This document shows positions 36,128-47,500 of a DNA stretch of 64,000 nucleotides, in pieces. This stretch comes from Morella rubra (taxonomy: Eukaryota; Streptophyta; Magnoliopsida; Fagales; Myricaceae). A program made the position numbers and the translations under genes. The stretch is from NCBI GenBank assembly GCA_003952965.2, contig CM025852.1, positions 23,398,308-23,462,307 on the forward strand, read 5' to 3'. Positions within the stretch are counted from its first letter, which is position 1; the number at the start of each line of letters is the position of its first letter. The notes under the pieces are model-generated. The model was not told the origin of the DNA, did not search any database, and saw only the letters and a program-made list of their open reading frames with translations.

Positions 36128-39003
36128 ACAAAAAAGCCACGAAGTGTGGAGTCATCTAATGCTCCTAATGTGGCTACTAGTTTTGAAATGGATACTAGTT
36201 TGAAAAGACCTCTTATTGAGTTTAGTCCAGATGATATTGTTGCTTAATGTCAAAAATCACCACGATGCTCAGAAGCCAAGTAATCCTGCAAGAATCACCG
36301 AAGGGGGTAGCTCAGGTCTGGAGACTCCAACAGCCAAGTTAGATCTTTGGGAGATGTTTAGTGCTTAGAGAATGGAATTAAGCATAGGTCTAATGAGGAG
36401 AATAGCTGGGTTTTTATACCTGTACCGGCGTTGTAGTCCTGTTAGGAGACTACCTCTAAAGGTAGTAGAGTTTCATTAGAAGAGTTCTCGAACAAGTAGG
36501 TTGTTTTAGGAGGAATCAGGTTGTAGAGTTGTATTAGGAGAGTGCCCCCGACCATTCGAATTGCCATGAGAGTCCTCGGGTGGCTAGACTTCTATTTGAG
36601 ATCGGATGCCAGACTCATATGCGAGGTCAGATAGTTGGGATTGGCCAACTGGTTAATGGGGCCCAAGCTCAAGTGGTCTAGTCTGAAGAGGGTTGAGTAT
36701 TTCATGGCCCATCATTACTGACCCAGGATTACGTAAATCCATTGAAGAATATGATGTTATGATTATTGATCAAGTTCAAAAGGAATACTTGATCAAAGGT
36801 CATTATTAACCACGTAGCCATAATTTTTCCAAGAAAAAATATGGGAGTGATATGGGGAGTTTTAGGGCGGCAGGGTTCAAAGATTATCCATAGTTGGAAT
36901 ATAGTGTATCACAAGATGCCGTATATTACTTATGGTTTTATTTGTTTAAGCGATCTAGAAGGGCATGGTCCGAGGGAGATGTATTTACTTCTGTGGGATT
37001 TAACACTTGAAAAAATGCAGTGAAGGTTTTTGGTGAGCATGTTGGTACGCACAATAGTGCTCACAATGAAGTTAGAATGTAATGTGAAGCATTCCAAAAT
37101 CAGCGACAAAGTGTGTTGCACGTGTTATCAGCACAGGGGCATAATATAGAGAATGCTTATCGCATTTGTTTAACAACAGTTTTAGAATGCATTCGGTTTC
37201 TTTTGATGCAAGGATTGACTTTTCGTGGTCATGACGAGTCCGAAGGTTTATTGAGGAAAGGCAATTTTCTTGAAATTTTAGAATGGTATGGTAAGCTTGA
37301 TGAAAAGGTTGCTAAGACAATTAAAAGTAATGCTCCTGGAAACAACCAAATGACTTCTCCAAAAACTCAAAAAGAATTGGTAAATGCTTGTGCAGCGGAG
37401 ACCACAATTGCCAATATTAAAGATATTGGGGACATTTTTTTTTCTCTTATAATTGATGAGTCTCGAGATAATTCAGTGAAGGAGCAAATGATAGTGGTTT
37501 TGAGATATGTGAACAAACGTGAACAGATGATTGAAAATGTTTCTTGGTATAGGACATGTTTTTGATACTTGCTCTCAATCTTTGAAAGATGCTATAGACA
37601 AATTGTTTGCAAGTCATGAGTTGTCAATATCCGAATTGAGAGGTCAAGAGTATGATGGGCATCAAACATGTGAGGTGAGTTTAATGGGTTGAAGTAGTTC
37701 ATTTTGAGGGATATTTTTCTGCTACCTATATCCATTGTTTTGCTCACTAACTTCAACTGGCAGTTATGGCTATTGCAAAGAATAACTTTCAAATTTGTGA
37801 TTTTTTTAATTACACTTCTTTGATTGTGACTATAGTTGGAGCTTTTTGTAAAAGAAAGATAATCTTCAACAAAGTCAACATGAGAAGATAGTGGAGAGGT
37901 TGGAAAATAGAGAGATTTCTAGTGGAAGGGGCAAAAATCAAGAAACCAGTCTTATACGACCAGGTGATATTCGTTGATTATTATATCTCATTACAATATT
38001 TTAGACCATTCATTTTTCCTTTATTTGTTTATTGATTTTTAATTCCCATAACATTATAGGTGACACTTGTTGGGGTTCATACTACACCACAATAACCATC
38101 TCTTTGCTATGTGGTCAGCAGTGTTGGATGTTCTTGAAAACATAAATGAGGATGGTACTTGCCCAGAACAAAGAGCCATGACTAGGAGTTTGATGGATAA
38201 GATGCAAAGCTATGAATTTGTATTTGCTATGCATTTGTTGAAGAAGATAATGAGAATTACAAATGCATTGTCACAAGCTTTACAACGAAAGGATCAAGAC
38301 ATTATTAATGCTATGATTTTTTTTAGAGTTGTGAGAGAACGGTTGTAGGAGTTGAGGGAGATAGGATAGGATGAATTTTTGGAACAAGTTTAAACATTTT
38401 GTCTAAATAATTCTATCAATGTGCCCAATATAGAAGATATTTTACCAACTCGCAGTTGTTCGAGGCTTGGAGGGCAAGCAATTATTTATTTGTATTATTT
38501 TTCGTGTGGAAGTGTTTTGCCAGGTTATTGATTTAATTGCTCAAGAGATGAATGATCGTTTCACAGAAGCAAGTACGGAGTTACTTCTTTGCATAGCATG
38601 TCTTGATCCAAGGGACTCATTCTCAACATTTGATCTTGAAAGGTTATGTTGTCTTGCTGAGTTTTATCCAGAAGAATTATCAACTACTAAGAAGTTATTT
38701 CTTAGAGATCAACTTGACAACTACACTAGAGATGTTAGATTGCATGATGCTTTTCTGGGCTTCAAGATATTGAAGATCTTGCTGTGAAGATGGTTGAGAC
38801 CAGAAAGAATATTTTGTATCCACTAATTTATCAGCTTATTGAGTTGGCATTGGTCTTACTAGTTGCGACTGCAACCGTTAAGAGAGTGTTCTCTATGATG
38901 AAGATTATCAAGACTAATTTGTGTAATAGGATGAGAGATGACTAGATGAATAATTGTATGATAATGTACATCGAGCGGAAATTTTTGAAACTATAGAAAA
39001 CGA
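36128..39003 (+). pseudogene. hAT transposase (TTF-type zinc finger, DUF4371, hAT dimerisation), degraded
   Basis: Recognisable blocks in order: the N-terminal lead (KKPRSVESSNAPN, then PLIEFSPDDIVA, 36128-36244); DPGLRKSIEEYDV (from 36720); the TTF zinc-finger region (FKDYP, LEYSVSQDAVYYLWFYLFKR, about 36870-36990); and the DUF4371 region (GLTFRGHDESEGLLRKGNF, FFSLIIDESRDNSVKEQMIV, about 37110-37560). More of the catalytic core follows (about 37570-38760). The C-terminal hAT dimerisation domain (LVLLVATATVKRVFSMMKI, NRMRDD, about 38840-38985) ends it. Such proteins catalyse cut-and-paste transposition. Several stops and frame changes interrupt it. Confidence 0.8.
36245..36719. mobile_element. 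Nested non-coding insert inside the hAT transposase gene, possible solo LTR
   Basis: The insert interrupts the transposase frame between DDIVA and DPGLRK. Its body begins TAATGTCAAAAATCACC and ends GGCCCATCA at 36714. The flanking 5-mers ttgct (36240-36244) and ttact (36715-36719) differ at one position. A roughly 470-bp non-coding body with TG...CA-like ends and a 5-bp flank repeat suggests a solo LTR, but the family is not identified. It is younger than the hAT element it sits in. Confidence 0.4.
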
Positions 39004-39323
39004 AGTCGTTTTGCAATATTTTCAGAAGATGCAGAAACCCATGATCCAATTGCCCCCTCTCAGTCGTAGTACATAGTAAGATATGTATATTTCAATATTT
39101 TTAATATTTTTAGTCTTTAATTTTTTATATTATAATTCTAAGACAGTTTTTAGCATTACGTATGAAAAAAAAATTTCAGTCATTTCGCTTTAAAAGTTCA
39201 CCATGGTTGGCTTCTAATCCTACTTCCTCCTCTGGAAGTCATCCTCATCAACCTTCTCGACCTCCTTGGTTGGCACAGCGTGCGCTGCCGGTTGTGGCAG
39301 CCCCACTAATACCTCAAGGCCAC

Positions 39324-40639
39324 ATTGCTTCCTTAAAAGGCATGTCAAGTAAATGCCGAATAAAATATTAAGAAAAAAAATCAAAATAGAAGTGCAAAAT
39401 TATACTATTTAGCCTGTCTCTAAAGTAAAATTGATATTTTAACCTTTAGGTTTTGCATCTTTCTGCTGTTTGATGTTTTGATTTTAAATTTCAAAATTTT
39501 AAATTTCGATCCCTTACTTTTTAATATTTGACAAAAACACCTTTCTAGATTCCGTCTCTCTTCTTGACAACAGTTAGGGGTGCGGTGACAGTAAACTAAC
39601 ACTCGTTCCAACACTGGGAACCGCTCCTCCGTTGGTTTCCAGTGTCGATACCGGTTGGGCATTCCTTCATTTACTAGTGTCGATTAACCGCTGTCTTTCC
39701 TAGTGGTTGACCACACCGTTTTTTTTTTCTAATACAAAACATATTGTTTTTTTTTAAAAAAATCAAATGGCAATGTTCTCTTTAAAAGATAACAACGCCA
39801 TATCTACTATGAGATAATGAAATCCCAATTGTCTCTTCCTCTCCCTATTGTACTCTCTCCGGCGTCTCTCTCCCCCTCAGTCTCTACACTCTCTCTCTCC
39901 AGCGTCTTTCTCTCTCTATGTTGTCGTTGTTGATGTCTCTCTCGCAAATAGTTACACAGTTACCATTTCAATCGACACCAACAAGGTCAGTTATTACTTC
40001 CTACCGGTGTTTGTGTCTATATTTTGACATGGGTCTTAGCTACGATAGTGCCAATTTTGGCCAAACTGGCACAGTTTTCACTGTTAATCACCCCTAATGA
40101 CAACACTTACCACATCAGCATTGTTGCGCACATGGCACTGAACTAATTCATGCCAGCTACCAACTAAGTTCCTTCACTTTTGTTGCTAAGACAAGCTTCT
40201 TCGGTTTTTAATGATATGCTTGATTATGTTCGATGCAGCCGAGAGCTAGAGAGAGATCTGTTTCCAATTTCCCTTAAAACAAAGAAAAGGATCAAAATGA
40301 ACCAAGCGGAATAAAACAAAATAAACAATGGAGGCGTTTGTTTATCTAATTTTTTGGAGGGAGATTTAAAAAATTTTAAATATTCCCTAAAATTTCGATA
40401 AACAAAGTCGCTCAATATATGCTGGCGCCCGGTAAACGTTGTAAACGATCCAAATCCTTTAGCCGAAAGTCTTATTGAATTTGGAGAAAACAAAAGAACA
40501 TTCGACCCGACCCGGAAGTGAACATCTATTCCCCTTCATTTGCTCATCTTCAGAATCAAAACGCCGACCTTTTTAGATCGCCGTTTTTTATCCACCTGAC
40601 CTCTCAGTCTTCTGTCTCTGCGTGTCCGTGAAAAAGAAA
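39324..40639. other. Upstream region of right SCI1; left edge of the right block copy
   Basis: Sequence corresponds to 4499-5702 of the left copy. Mismatches and small indels are frequent in the first 500 bp and drop towards SCI1. It includes a pyrimidine-rich tract (about 39830-39920) like that before left SCI1. No gene is supported. A small insert at 40329-40411 is described separately. Confidence 0.6.
40329..40411. mobile_element. Tiny MITE-like insert, right copy only
   Basis: About 83 bp, absent from the left copy near 5478, begin with ggaggcgtttgtttatc and end with gataaacaaagtcgct. The ends pair as an imperfect inverted repeat with a perfect 10-bp core (tttgtttatc). Flanks read caat on both sides. 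The family is unknown. Confidence 0.45.
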
Positions 40640-43613
40640 ATGGGAAGCGAAAGAAAGTCGAAGGAGAAAAAGAGCAAGAAAAGACATTCCTATTCTTCTG
40701 GCTCAGAAGGTACTAATGAGAATAATCTCAGGCAATTCTTTTCCTTTTTCCTGCCGTCGAATTTTCTATGTAGTTGCTGAGAAAACCAAATGAGACCCAA
40801 AAAGAAATTTTGTAGGTTCACCGCTGACCTGTGTTGTTTTTCTCTTCTCGTTTCCTCTACTTTCTGATCAGACAAACAAGAGTGTTGAGTTGGGTGTTTC
40901 TTTTCCTTTTTGTTCTTTTTTTTTTAATTTTGCAAATTCGTGTCTTTTGTCTTTGGAAATTTTTTGCTGTTCTTACATTTGTTGCTTGCGGAAGTGCAGA
41001 CGAGGAAACAACAAGAGGTTGAGTACAGAAGAAGATGGCGAGAGGAGTGGCGGAAAGAGTGATAAGAAGGAGAAGCGAAAGGACAAAAAATCTAATAACC
41101 ATCCCAAGCGCCATTCTGAAAAAGGTTTTATATTTCTTTTCAAAAATTCTGTTTTCATTATTCCTGCATGTTGGTATGTATAAGAACATTAAGCATCGCA
41201 AAAATTTATCTTTTTTGTTTTGTTTTGTTTCTGATGGGTGTTTGGAGGCTCTTGTCTTGACTAGAAAGTACGTTAAAACTAAAAGAATTGGATACTGTTG
41301 TGTATATTTAGGTTTCAATTTAAACTTTCTTGTGACTGCTTTTATATGTGTTGAGGAGCTGCCCATTATATGAATTCAAGAGTGTTACTCGAGGGTACGC
41401 AACGCTATGGGGTTGGAATTTTTTGGTTTGGCCTTTTCGTTTTTCAGTAAAGTTTAGCCGTTCTTAAGGTTGTATTGATGGGTGACAGAATCTCAGAGTT
41501 TCTGTATCCTGTGTTTGAGTCACGGACGAGTAAGTAATTTATCAGTGGAAACAAAAAAAAACGGAATAAGGTGATAGCTCCAGATTCTATGCTGGTCCAC
41601 GGAGCTGGATGCCATGGATGTTGTTTCCTGTGGTTGTGTTGTATGTTCTGTTCTGAATTGTTTAGAAGGCTCCACTTGACTTAGTCAAATGTGTCCTAGG
41701 TTTTTAACATTTTGGTTGGGCCGGTTATCCTAAAATGAGGTCAGAAATTTCTTATTTTTTTTTTACCGGTGCAGTGTTGTTCATGGATTGGTAACTAGAA
41801 AGTGGAGATTGATGGAGAATTTAGGGTTAAACCGTAGAATTCAAGAATAAGATGAAAAGTCAATAGCATATATGGAATTTTATGTTAAAATAAAATAGAT
41901 AGGGATATGACTTAATTACAAGGGGAAGAAAGAAAAAGGCTATATGTTTCCAGAAGTTTGACATCAGGTGCAGTCTTTGGAGTATTGAGGTCTTGATTCT
42001 GCACTCAAAGAACACATGGTCCTATGGTAATATATATTTAAAATTGAAGTTTGAAACCATGTCTTTGCACTTCAACTAATTCCTGTCATGCCTGTCTTCG
42101 CCCTGAAGATATCAGTTGGTCTATTAATTAGCTAAATTTTCATTGTACGGAGAAGATAAGATATTCTGTTTTCATTTATCTGTTTCTGGAGGTAGCTTGT
42201 CTTTGAATTTAGCATAAGATATTCAGTTTTGATGATGCCTAATGGGCCTCAACAATTGTTTTGATTTGTAGCCCTATCATTTTTATGTAACTAGTACCTA
42301 ACTACAAACTTCGGATATTGAATTGTTGTTGATATTGTGCCAGAATGTATTGATCTGTGTTTGCATTGTTGGTGGGGGGAATCAAAAATCTGCTTTAGAG
42401 AATTGTTGTTATCTTGTGTTATATATTTCGTCTATTCTAGCATTTAGATGCTTGATTTTTCCACCAATCTTTTTTGTATTGACATCTGATTATTCCCTCA
42501 GAAAGGAAGTTAAAGGAGAAGCACAAAAGTAAACATCACAAAAGTGATCGCCACTCAGTAAGTCCTCTTATTCAGCGGTGTAATGGTATTTGATGTTTGA
42601 GGTCTTTTCATGCTGTGAATTTTAATTGATTTTTTCTGTTTTACTCCCTATGTGTTACCAGCATCCCCTTCTATCTCTTCTACCTCCCCTATAAGATCCC
42701 AGTTAAAGTTTGGAAAAATTACCCAGGTAGACACAGGAGATTTTAGTTCACATGCTATAGGTGTCAATTCTCTTTGCCAGTGAGACCATTCCCCCATTTC
42801 TTTTATTTTGTATCATTTGATGTTTCACAAAATTGTCTAAGATTAGTTCCCTTTTATTGGTTAGCTATTCTTACTGTCAGTGGTAATGACTAATTTCTCT
42901 GCCGGATCCAGGTAAAAGAAACAGGAGTTTAGATTGTACAAGGGAGTATACAGAGAACTTTAGAATGATAGGTTCTGATTAAATTCTTATTGGTGGCTCT
43001 ATACATAACCGATAGCAGATAACCTTGAATTGGTTAAAGCCAAAAGTATTATAAATAGGAAACCATGCATTTACATGTCGTTGACATTGTACACATTGCA
43101 CAAAATCCATGGTGTCGGTCTCTCTCTTTTTGATACAGTATATTAAGCATTTAACTTCCCAATTGTAGTTATAGGTTGATTTACTGACAAGATTGTTCAC
43201 TGTCCACTGATGGAGTTTTTTACTCCAATTTACTATTGATTCTAGAAAGTCCTATTGGAAGCAGCCAATGGATTCTTGTAATTAGACTTGTTAGTGTTTG
43301 CTTTCGTTGATATGCCAATTTCTATGGTGACCTTAGACATCAATTTGCTGATTTTAGGCTTTTGTTTTCCTGGTTTCTGAAGCACGAGGTCCAGCAGCTG
43401 TCCAGTGATGACTATTTCTCTAAGAATAATGAGTTTGCTACCTGGTCGAAAGAAGAGAAAAATGTGTTTTTCTCTGACCTCTCGTCTGAGTCTGCACATG
43501 AACTGTTCTCGGACTTTGCCAAGGCTTGGAACAACCAGAAGCTTGAATCCCGTTACTACGAGGGCATTGCAAGTGGGCCCCGGACGTCACATCGCTGGAA
43601 AATCAAAGTGTAG
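40640..43613 (+). CDS. SCI1: Style cell-cycle inhibitor 1 (SCI1)-like protein, right copy
   Basis: Exons 40640-40709, 41029-41124, 42502-42557 and 43383-43613 have exactly the same lengths as in the left copy (70, 96, 56 and 231 nt) and join into about 150 residues. Differences from the left protein are few: P to S in exon 1, K to R at the start of exon 3, and in the last exon Q to H, P to L and L to S (WSKEEK in place of WLKEEK). The C-terminal SCI1 block is complete. Intron 2 lacks the LINE remnant of the left copy. Frame and splice sites are intact, so both copies could be expressed. The role is inferred from the family: a nuclear negative regulator of cell proliferation. Confidence 0.82.
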
Positions 43614-44464
43614 TAAGAAAGTATAGCACTAGCAGTCTGGCTCGTTCATATTCGTTGGGTTTTGTTTCTGTTTTTGATTTGTATCTACTTAATGCAGTCT
43701 GCTTTGGAAGGATCAATATATTTTCCAATCTATACAATACTTGGAGCAATCTATGTTGGAACTTCTCATTCCCATATTTGTCATGAACAATGCCTGTAAA
43801 AAAGATGGAAAGTGAAGTGAGGCGAAACATATAGGCGTTTTTTATTTTCCTGGCCGAAAATATTAGGCGTTCGTTGCCTGCAAAAAGTTGCTGTTTGATT
43901 CGCTTGTCATCTTGCAGCGAACTTTTACAAATTTTTTACTTCTTCAGGCTTTGGGGAGGGAACAGTGTGAACATTTCGATAATTACGTTTTCTACATTCG
44001 ATTTCTACAAGCACAAACAAACCAGCAAGCAAGACAAACGAATCCTGCAAAATTGGGCTATTTCGTCGTCCATATTGAGCAATGCTTCGACGTAAAACTA
44101 TGGAGGAAATTTTGGACAATTTACTTTTTTCTTTTTCTGTTTTCTAAATATTTTGGACACTTTACTTGTTGCCGTGTTTGGATGTTCATTATTACAGTTG
44201 TGTTCTTTTTTCTTCAGAGAAGTATTATTATTGGTGTTATTAGTATCAGAATCGTCAGGGGAGTGGAGGAAGGAACAAGTCCCTATCGCTCAGTGACTGG
44301 AGAGTCACCTAATCGAGGAACCCATTTCAATTCTCCTGCAGTTTTTACCGCTTCTGCGTCTTTTTCATTTCGAACCGAGTCTCACCGACCAATAACCGGA
44401 GCTGGCTGGGTGCTGCAGAAAACTCTCTTCAGCTCTCAAACTCCCCACAACCGTTTCTCCGTCC
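43614..44464. other. Spacer and possible 5' leader of the right PPR gene
   Basis: This is the SCI1 3' region and then the stretch leading into the PPR frame. A 253-residue frame (43888-44649) is open but overlaps the PPR frame out of phase and shows no domain, so I do not call it a gene. Its end (RKPLQAYTRFSPMHRRARKP) is basic and could hint at the true PPR N-terminus in another frame. Confidence 0.4.
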
Positions 44465-47400
44465 TTGTTTCCCGTAAACCACTTCAAGCCTATACCCGTT
44501 TCTCTCCCATGCATAGAAGAGCCCGCAAACCATGGCTTCCAAGTCCTCTCAAACCACCCGAACCCCGAAATCTCGAGCTTTGCTCAAAAGGGTTTCTCAA
44601 ATATTACCCAGGAAATCGTTGGCAGAGCAGTGCATGGACTCTGCATTAAAGGTTTAGTGCGTTTGAGTGTGTTTTCTTCGAATACTTTGATAAACATGTA
44701 TTCAAAATTCGGTAATATACAATGTGCTTGGGATGTGTTCGATAAAATGTCTCAAATAAATGAATCGTCGTGGAATAACATGATGTCGGGGTTTGTTCGA
44801 GTGGGTTGGTACCCAGAAACTTTTGGATTCTTTCGTGAAATGTGTGGACATGGGGTCAAGCCAAGTGGGTTTTTGATTGCTAGTTTGGTAACAGCCTGCG
44901 ACAGGTCGCATTGTATGTTACATGAAGGACTTCAAGTGCATGGTTTAGTTGTGAAGATTGGTTTGTCGTGTGATGTTTTTGTGGGGACTTCTCTGTTGAA
45001 TTTTTATGGCACCTATGGGCCTGTTTCTATGTCCCTGAAGCTCTTTGAGGAAATGCCTGAACGGAACGTTGTCACTTGGACTTCATTGATGGTTGGGTAT
45101 TCAGATTGTGGAGATTTGAGACAAGCCATAGACCTATATCTGCTTATGAGGCGCGAAGGGGTTTGCTGCAATGAAAACACATACGCTGCATTCATTAGTT
45201 CTTGTGGGATGGTCGGGGATGAACTGTTGGGTAATCAAGTTCATGGACATGTTGTGAAGTCCGGATTAGAGACTAATGTTTCTGTGGGAAACTCCCTTAT
45301 ATCGATGTTTGGTAGTTTTGGTTGTCTGGAGGCAGCCAGCTATATCTTTGATCACATGGATAACCATGACACGATCTCCTGGAATTCAATGATTGGCGCA
45401 AATGCACATAATGGGCTTTGTGAAGAATCATTAAGATATTTTTATCAGATGCGCCATGTCCACGAAGCGATGGATTCTACAACGCTTTCAACTTTGTTAA
45501 CAGTCTGCGGTTCTGTAGATAGTGTTAAGTGGGGAAGGGGAATTCAGGGTCTAGTTATAAAATTGGGACTAGGATCAAATGTTTGTATAGGTAATACTGT
45601 TATAAATATGTATTCTGAGGCTGGAAGACCGGAGGATGCAGAGCTGGCATTCCAAACAATGCCGGAAAAAGATTTGATCTCATGGAACACCATGATGACA
45701 TGCTATGTTCAGGATGGCAAATACCTTAATGCCTTAGAACTTTTTTCTGAAATGATTTGGATGAGAAAAGCAAGAAACCATGTGACTTTTACCAATGTCC
45801 TGGCCGCCTGTTCAGAGCCCATCATGGGGAAGATTGTTCATGCCCTTGTAATCCTTGCAGGCTTACATGACAACGTGGTTGTCTGCAATGCATTAATTAC
45901 CATGTATGGAAGATCTGGTATGATGGTTGACGCAAAAAAGGTATTCCAAACAATTCCCGAGCGAGATGAAGTGACATGGAATGCACTCATAGGTGGTCAC
46001 TCTGAAAATGAAGAACCAGATGAAGTGGTAGAAGCTTTTAAATTGATGCGAGAAGATGGAATACCGGTAAATTACATTACAATTATAAATGTCCTTGGTG
46101 CTTGCTTGACTACTGAGAATCTTTTAAACCACGGGATGCCTATCCATTCACATATAGTTCAGACAGGATTTGAATCAGAGAAGTATGTGCAGAATTCTTT
46201 AATCACAATGTATGCCAAGTGTGGTGATCTGAATTCAAGTAATCTCATTTTTTATCATTTGGTTGATAAGAACTCTATCGCGTGGAACGCTGTAATCTCT
46301 GCAAATGTGTATTTTGGCAATGGGGAAGAGGCTCTTAGACTTATTGCAAATATGAGACGCGCTGGAGTAGAGTTAGATCAGTTCAGCTTCTCTTTAGCTC
46401 TTGCGGTTACTGCTAATTTGGCTATGCTGGAGGAAGGCAAGCAGCTTCACCTTTTGGCAATTAAACTTGGGTTTGATTCAGATTATTTTGTCATAAATAC
46501 TGCAATGGATATGTATGCAAAATGTGGGGAGATTGATGATGTGTTAAGAATACTTCCCCTACCATGCAACAGGTCACGATTAGCATGGAACATATTGATA
46601 TCAGCTTTTGCAAGACATGGATACTTCCAGAAGGCTAGGGAAACCTTTCATGAAATGCTAAAACTGGGGGTGAAACCTGACCATGTCACCTTTGTTTCTC
46701 TTCTATCTGCATGCAGTCATGCTGGTCTTGTGGATGAGGGCCTTGCATACTATGCTTCAATGACTACAGAATTTGGTGTCCCAGCAGGAGTAGAGCATTG
46801 TGCATGCATAATTGACCTTCTTGGTCGATCGGGAAGGCTTGCTGAGGCTGAAACTTTTATTGAAGACATGCCAGTAGCAGTGAATGACTTCATCTGGCGG
46901 AGCTTGCTGGCTGCATGTAAAACCTATGGCAATTTGGAACTTGCAAAGAAAGCTGCAGGACATCTTTTTGAGATGGCTCCATCAGATGACTCAGCCTATG
47001 TTCTTTACTCAAATGTCTGTGCAACTTCCGGGAGATGGGAAGATGCAGAGAGTGTCAGGAGGCAAATGGGATCTAACAGCATAAAGAAGAAGCCTGCATA
47101 CAGTTGGGTCAAGTTGAAAAATAAGGTCAGTTCATTTGGAATGGGAGATCAGTCCCATCCAGAGACCGAGCAGATATTCACCAAGCTGGGAGAACTTAGG
47201 AAGATGATTCAAGAAGCAGGTTATGTTCCTGACATAGCCTATGCACTGCATGATATGGATGAAGAACAAAAGGAGCACAATCTTTGGAACCACAGTGAGA
47301 GAATTGCGCTTGCATTTGGGTTGATCAACACTCCAGAAGGTTCACCCGTCAGGATTTTTAAGAATCTTCGTGTTTGTGGTGATTGTCATTCTGTTTTCAA

Positions 47401-47500
47401 GTTTGTTAGTGGAATTGTTGGGCGGACAATCATATTGAGGGATGCATTCCGGTTTCACCATTTTAGCAATGGGAAGTGTTCTTGTTTGGATTATTGGTAA
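44465..47500 (+). CDS. DYW-class pentatricopeptide repeat protein, right copy, intact
   Basis: An uninterrupted, apparently single-exon frame of about 1011 residues. From residue about 52 it consists of successive PLS-type PPR motifs (GRAVHGLCIKGL, NTLINMYSKFGNI, SWNTMMTCYVQDG, NALITMYGRSGM, NSLITMYAKCGDL, VTFVSLLSACSHAGLVDEGL). An E region follows (DFIWRSLLAACKTYGN, APSDDSAYVLYSNVCA), then the DYW deaminase-like domain: HSERIALAFGL (the HxE zinc and catalytic motif), CGDCHS (the CxxC motif) and a CSCLDYW end. DYW PPR proteins bind organellar transcripts and carry out C-to-U editing; I infer a plastid or mitochondrial location. The start is uncertain. The frame is open from 44396, but its first ATG is at 44696, inside the first repeats, and 44465 is a TTG. 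A missed upstream exon or a small sequence error is possible. Confidence 0.88.
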   Translation: MFPVNHFKPIPVSLPCIEEPANHGFQVLSNHPNPEISSFAQKGFSNITQEIVGRAVHGLCIKGLVRLSVFSSNTLINMYSKFGNIQCAWDVFDKMSQINESSWNNMMSGFVRVGWYPETFGFFREMCGHGVKPSGFLIASLVTACDRSHCMLHEGLQVHGLVVKIGLSCDVFVGTSLLNFYGTYGPVSMSLKLFEEMPERNVVTWTSLMVGYSDCGDLRQAIDLYLLMRREGVCCNENTYAAFISSCGMVGDELLGNQVHGHVVKSGLETNVSVGNSLISMFGSFGCLEAASYIFDHMDNHDTISWNSMIGANAHNGLCEESLRYFYQMRHVHEAMDSTTLSTLLTVCGSVDSVKWGRGIQGLVIKLGLGSNVCIGNTVINMYSEAGRPEDAELAFQTMPEKDLISWNTMMTCYVQDGKYLNALELFSEMIWMRKARNHVTFTNVLAACSEPIMGKIVHALVILAGLHDNVVVCNALITMYGRSGMMVDAKKVFQTIPERDEVTWNALIGGHSENEEPDEVVEAFKLMREDGIPVNYITIINVLGACLTTENLLNHGMPIHSHIVQTGFESEKYVQNSLITMYAKCGDLNSSNLIFYHLVDKNSIAWNAVISANVYFGNGEEALRLIANMRRAGVELDQFSFSLALAVTANLAMLEEGKQLHLLAIKLGFDSDYFVINTAMDMYAKCGEIDDVLRILPLPCNRSRLAWNILISAFARHGYFQKARETFHEMLKLGVKPDHVTFVSLLSACSHAGLVDEGLAYYASMTTEFGVPAGVEHCACIIDLLGRSGRLAEAETFIEDMPVAVNDFIWRSLLAACKTYGNLELAKKAAGHLFEMAPSDDSAYVLYSNVCATSGRWEDAESVRRQMGSNSIKKKPAYSWVKLKNKVSSFGMGDQSHPETEQIFTKLGELRKMIQEAGYVPDIAYALHDMDEEQKEHNLWNHSERIALAFGLINTPEGSPVRIFKNLRVCGDCHSVFKFVSGIVGRTIILRDAFRFHHFSNGKCSCLDYW

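Larger units (their letters stand above)
34931..39234 (+). mobile_element. hAT-superfamily DNA transposon with TTF-zinc-finger/DUF4371 transposase remnant
   Basis: The left end is CAGGGGCGGAACCAAGCC and the right end, inverted, is CAGAGGAGGAAGTAGG; both are typical hAT termini. The 8-bp flanks gaggttgt (34923-34930) and gaagtcat (39235-39242) match at 5 of 8 positions. The interrupted CHMP1 reading frame supports their shared origin (inverted: acaacctc and atgacttc, ancestral atgacctc likely). The interior encodes a zinc-finger MYM-type-like hAT transposase on the plus strand. A further insert sits at 36245-36719. The element is non-functional as it stands. Confidence 0.85.
34887..39323 (-). 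pseudogene. CHMP1: CHMP1 (ESCRT-III) 3'-end fragment, split by a hAT transposon
   Basis: On the minus strand, 39323 to 39235 encodes [20 protein letters not shown] and then VEKVDEDD. Across the transposon, 34930 to 34887 encodes LSRRLAELKARG and a stop. Read together these match the C-terminus of plant CHMP1 (expected ...VDEDDLSRRLAELKARG), an ESCRT-III-associated protein of multivesicular-body sorting that binds partners through this C-terminal MIT-interacting tail. Only about 40 C-terminal codons are present. Upstream of GLEV the match stops at about 39323, where sequence shared with the left block begins, so the gene is truncated by the duplication edge. The fragment cannot be functional. 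Confidence 0.8.

Noticed and set aside
37225-37255. Hammerhead-ribozyme-like string (gacgagtccgaag)
   Set aside because: The stretch is the conserved FRGHDESEG coding motif of the hAT transposase, and the flanking stems and the GAAA core of a hammerhead are missing.
43888-44649. 253-residue open frame upstream of the right PPR gene
   Set aside because: No domain, low-complexity hydrophobic runs from T-rich DNA, and overlap out of phase with the PPR frame. The left copy has the same tract with disruptive indels.
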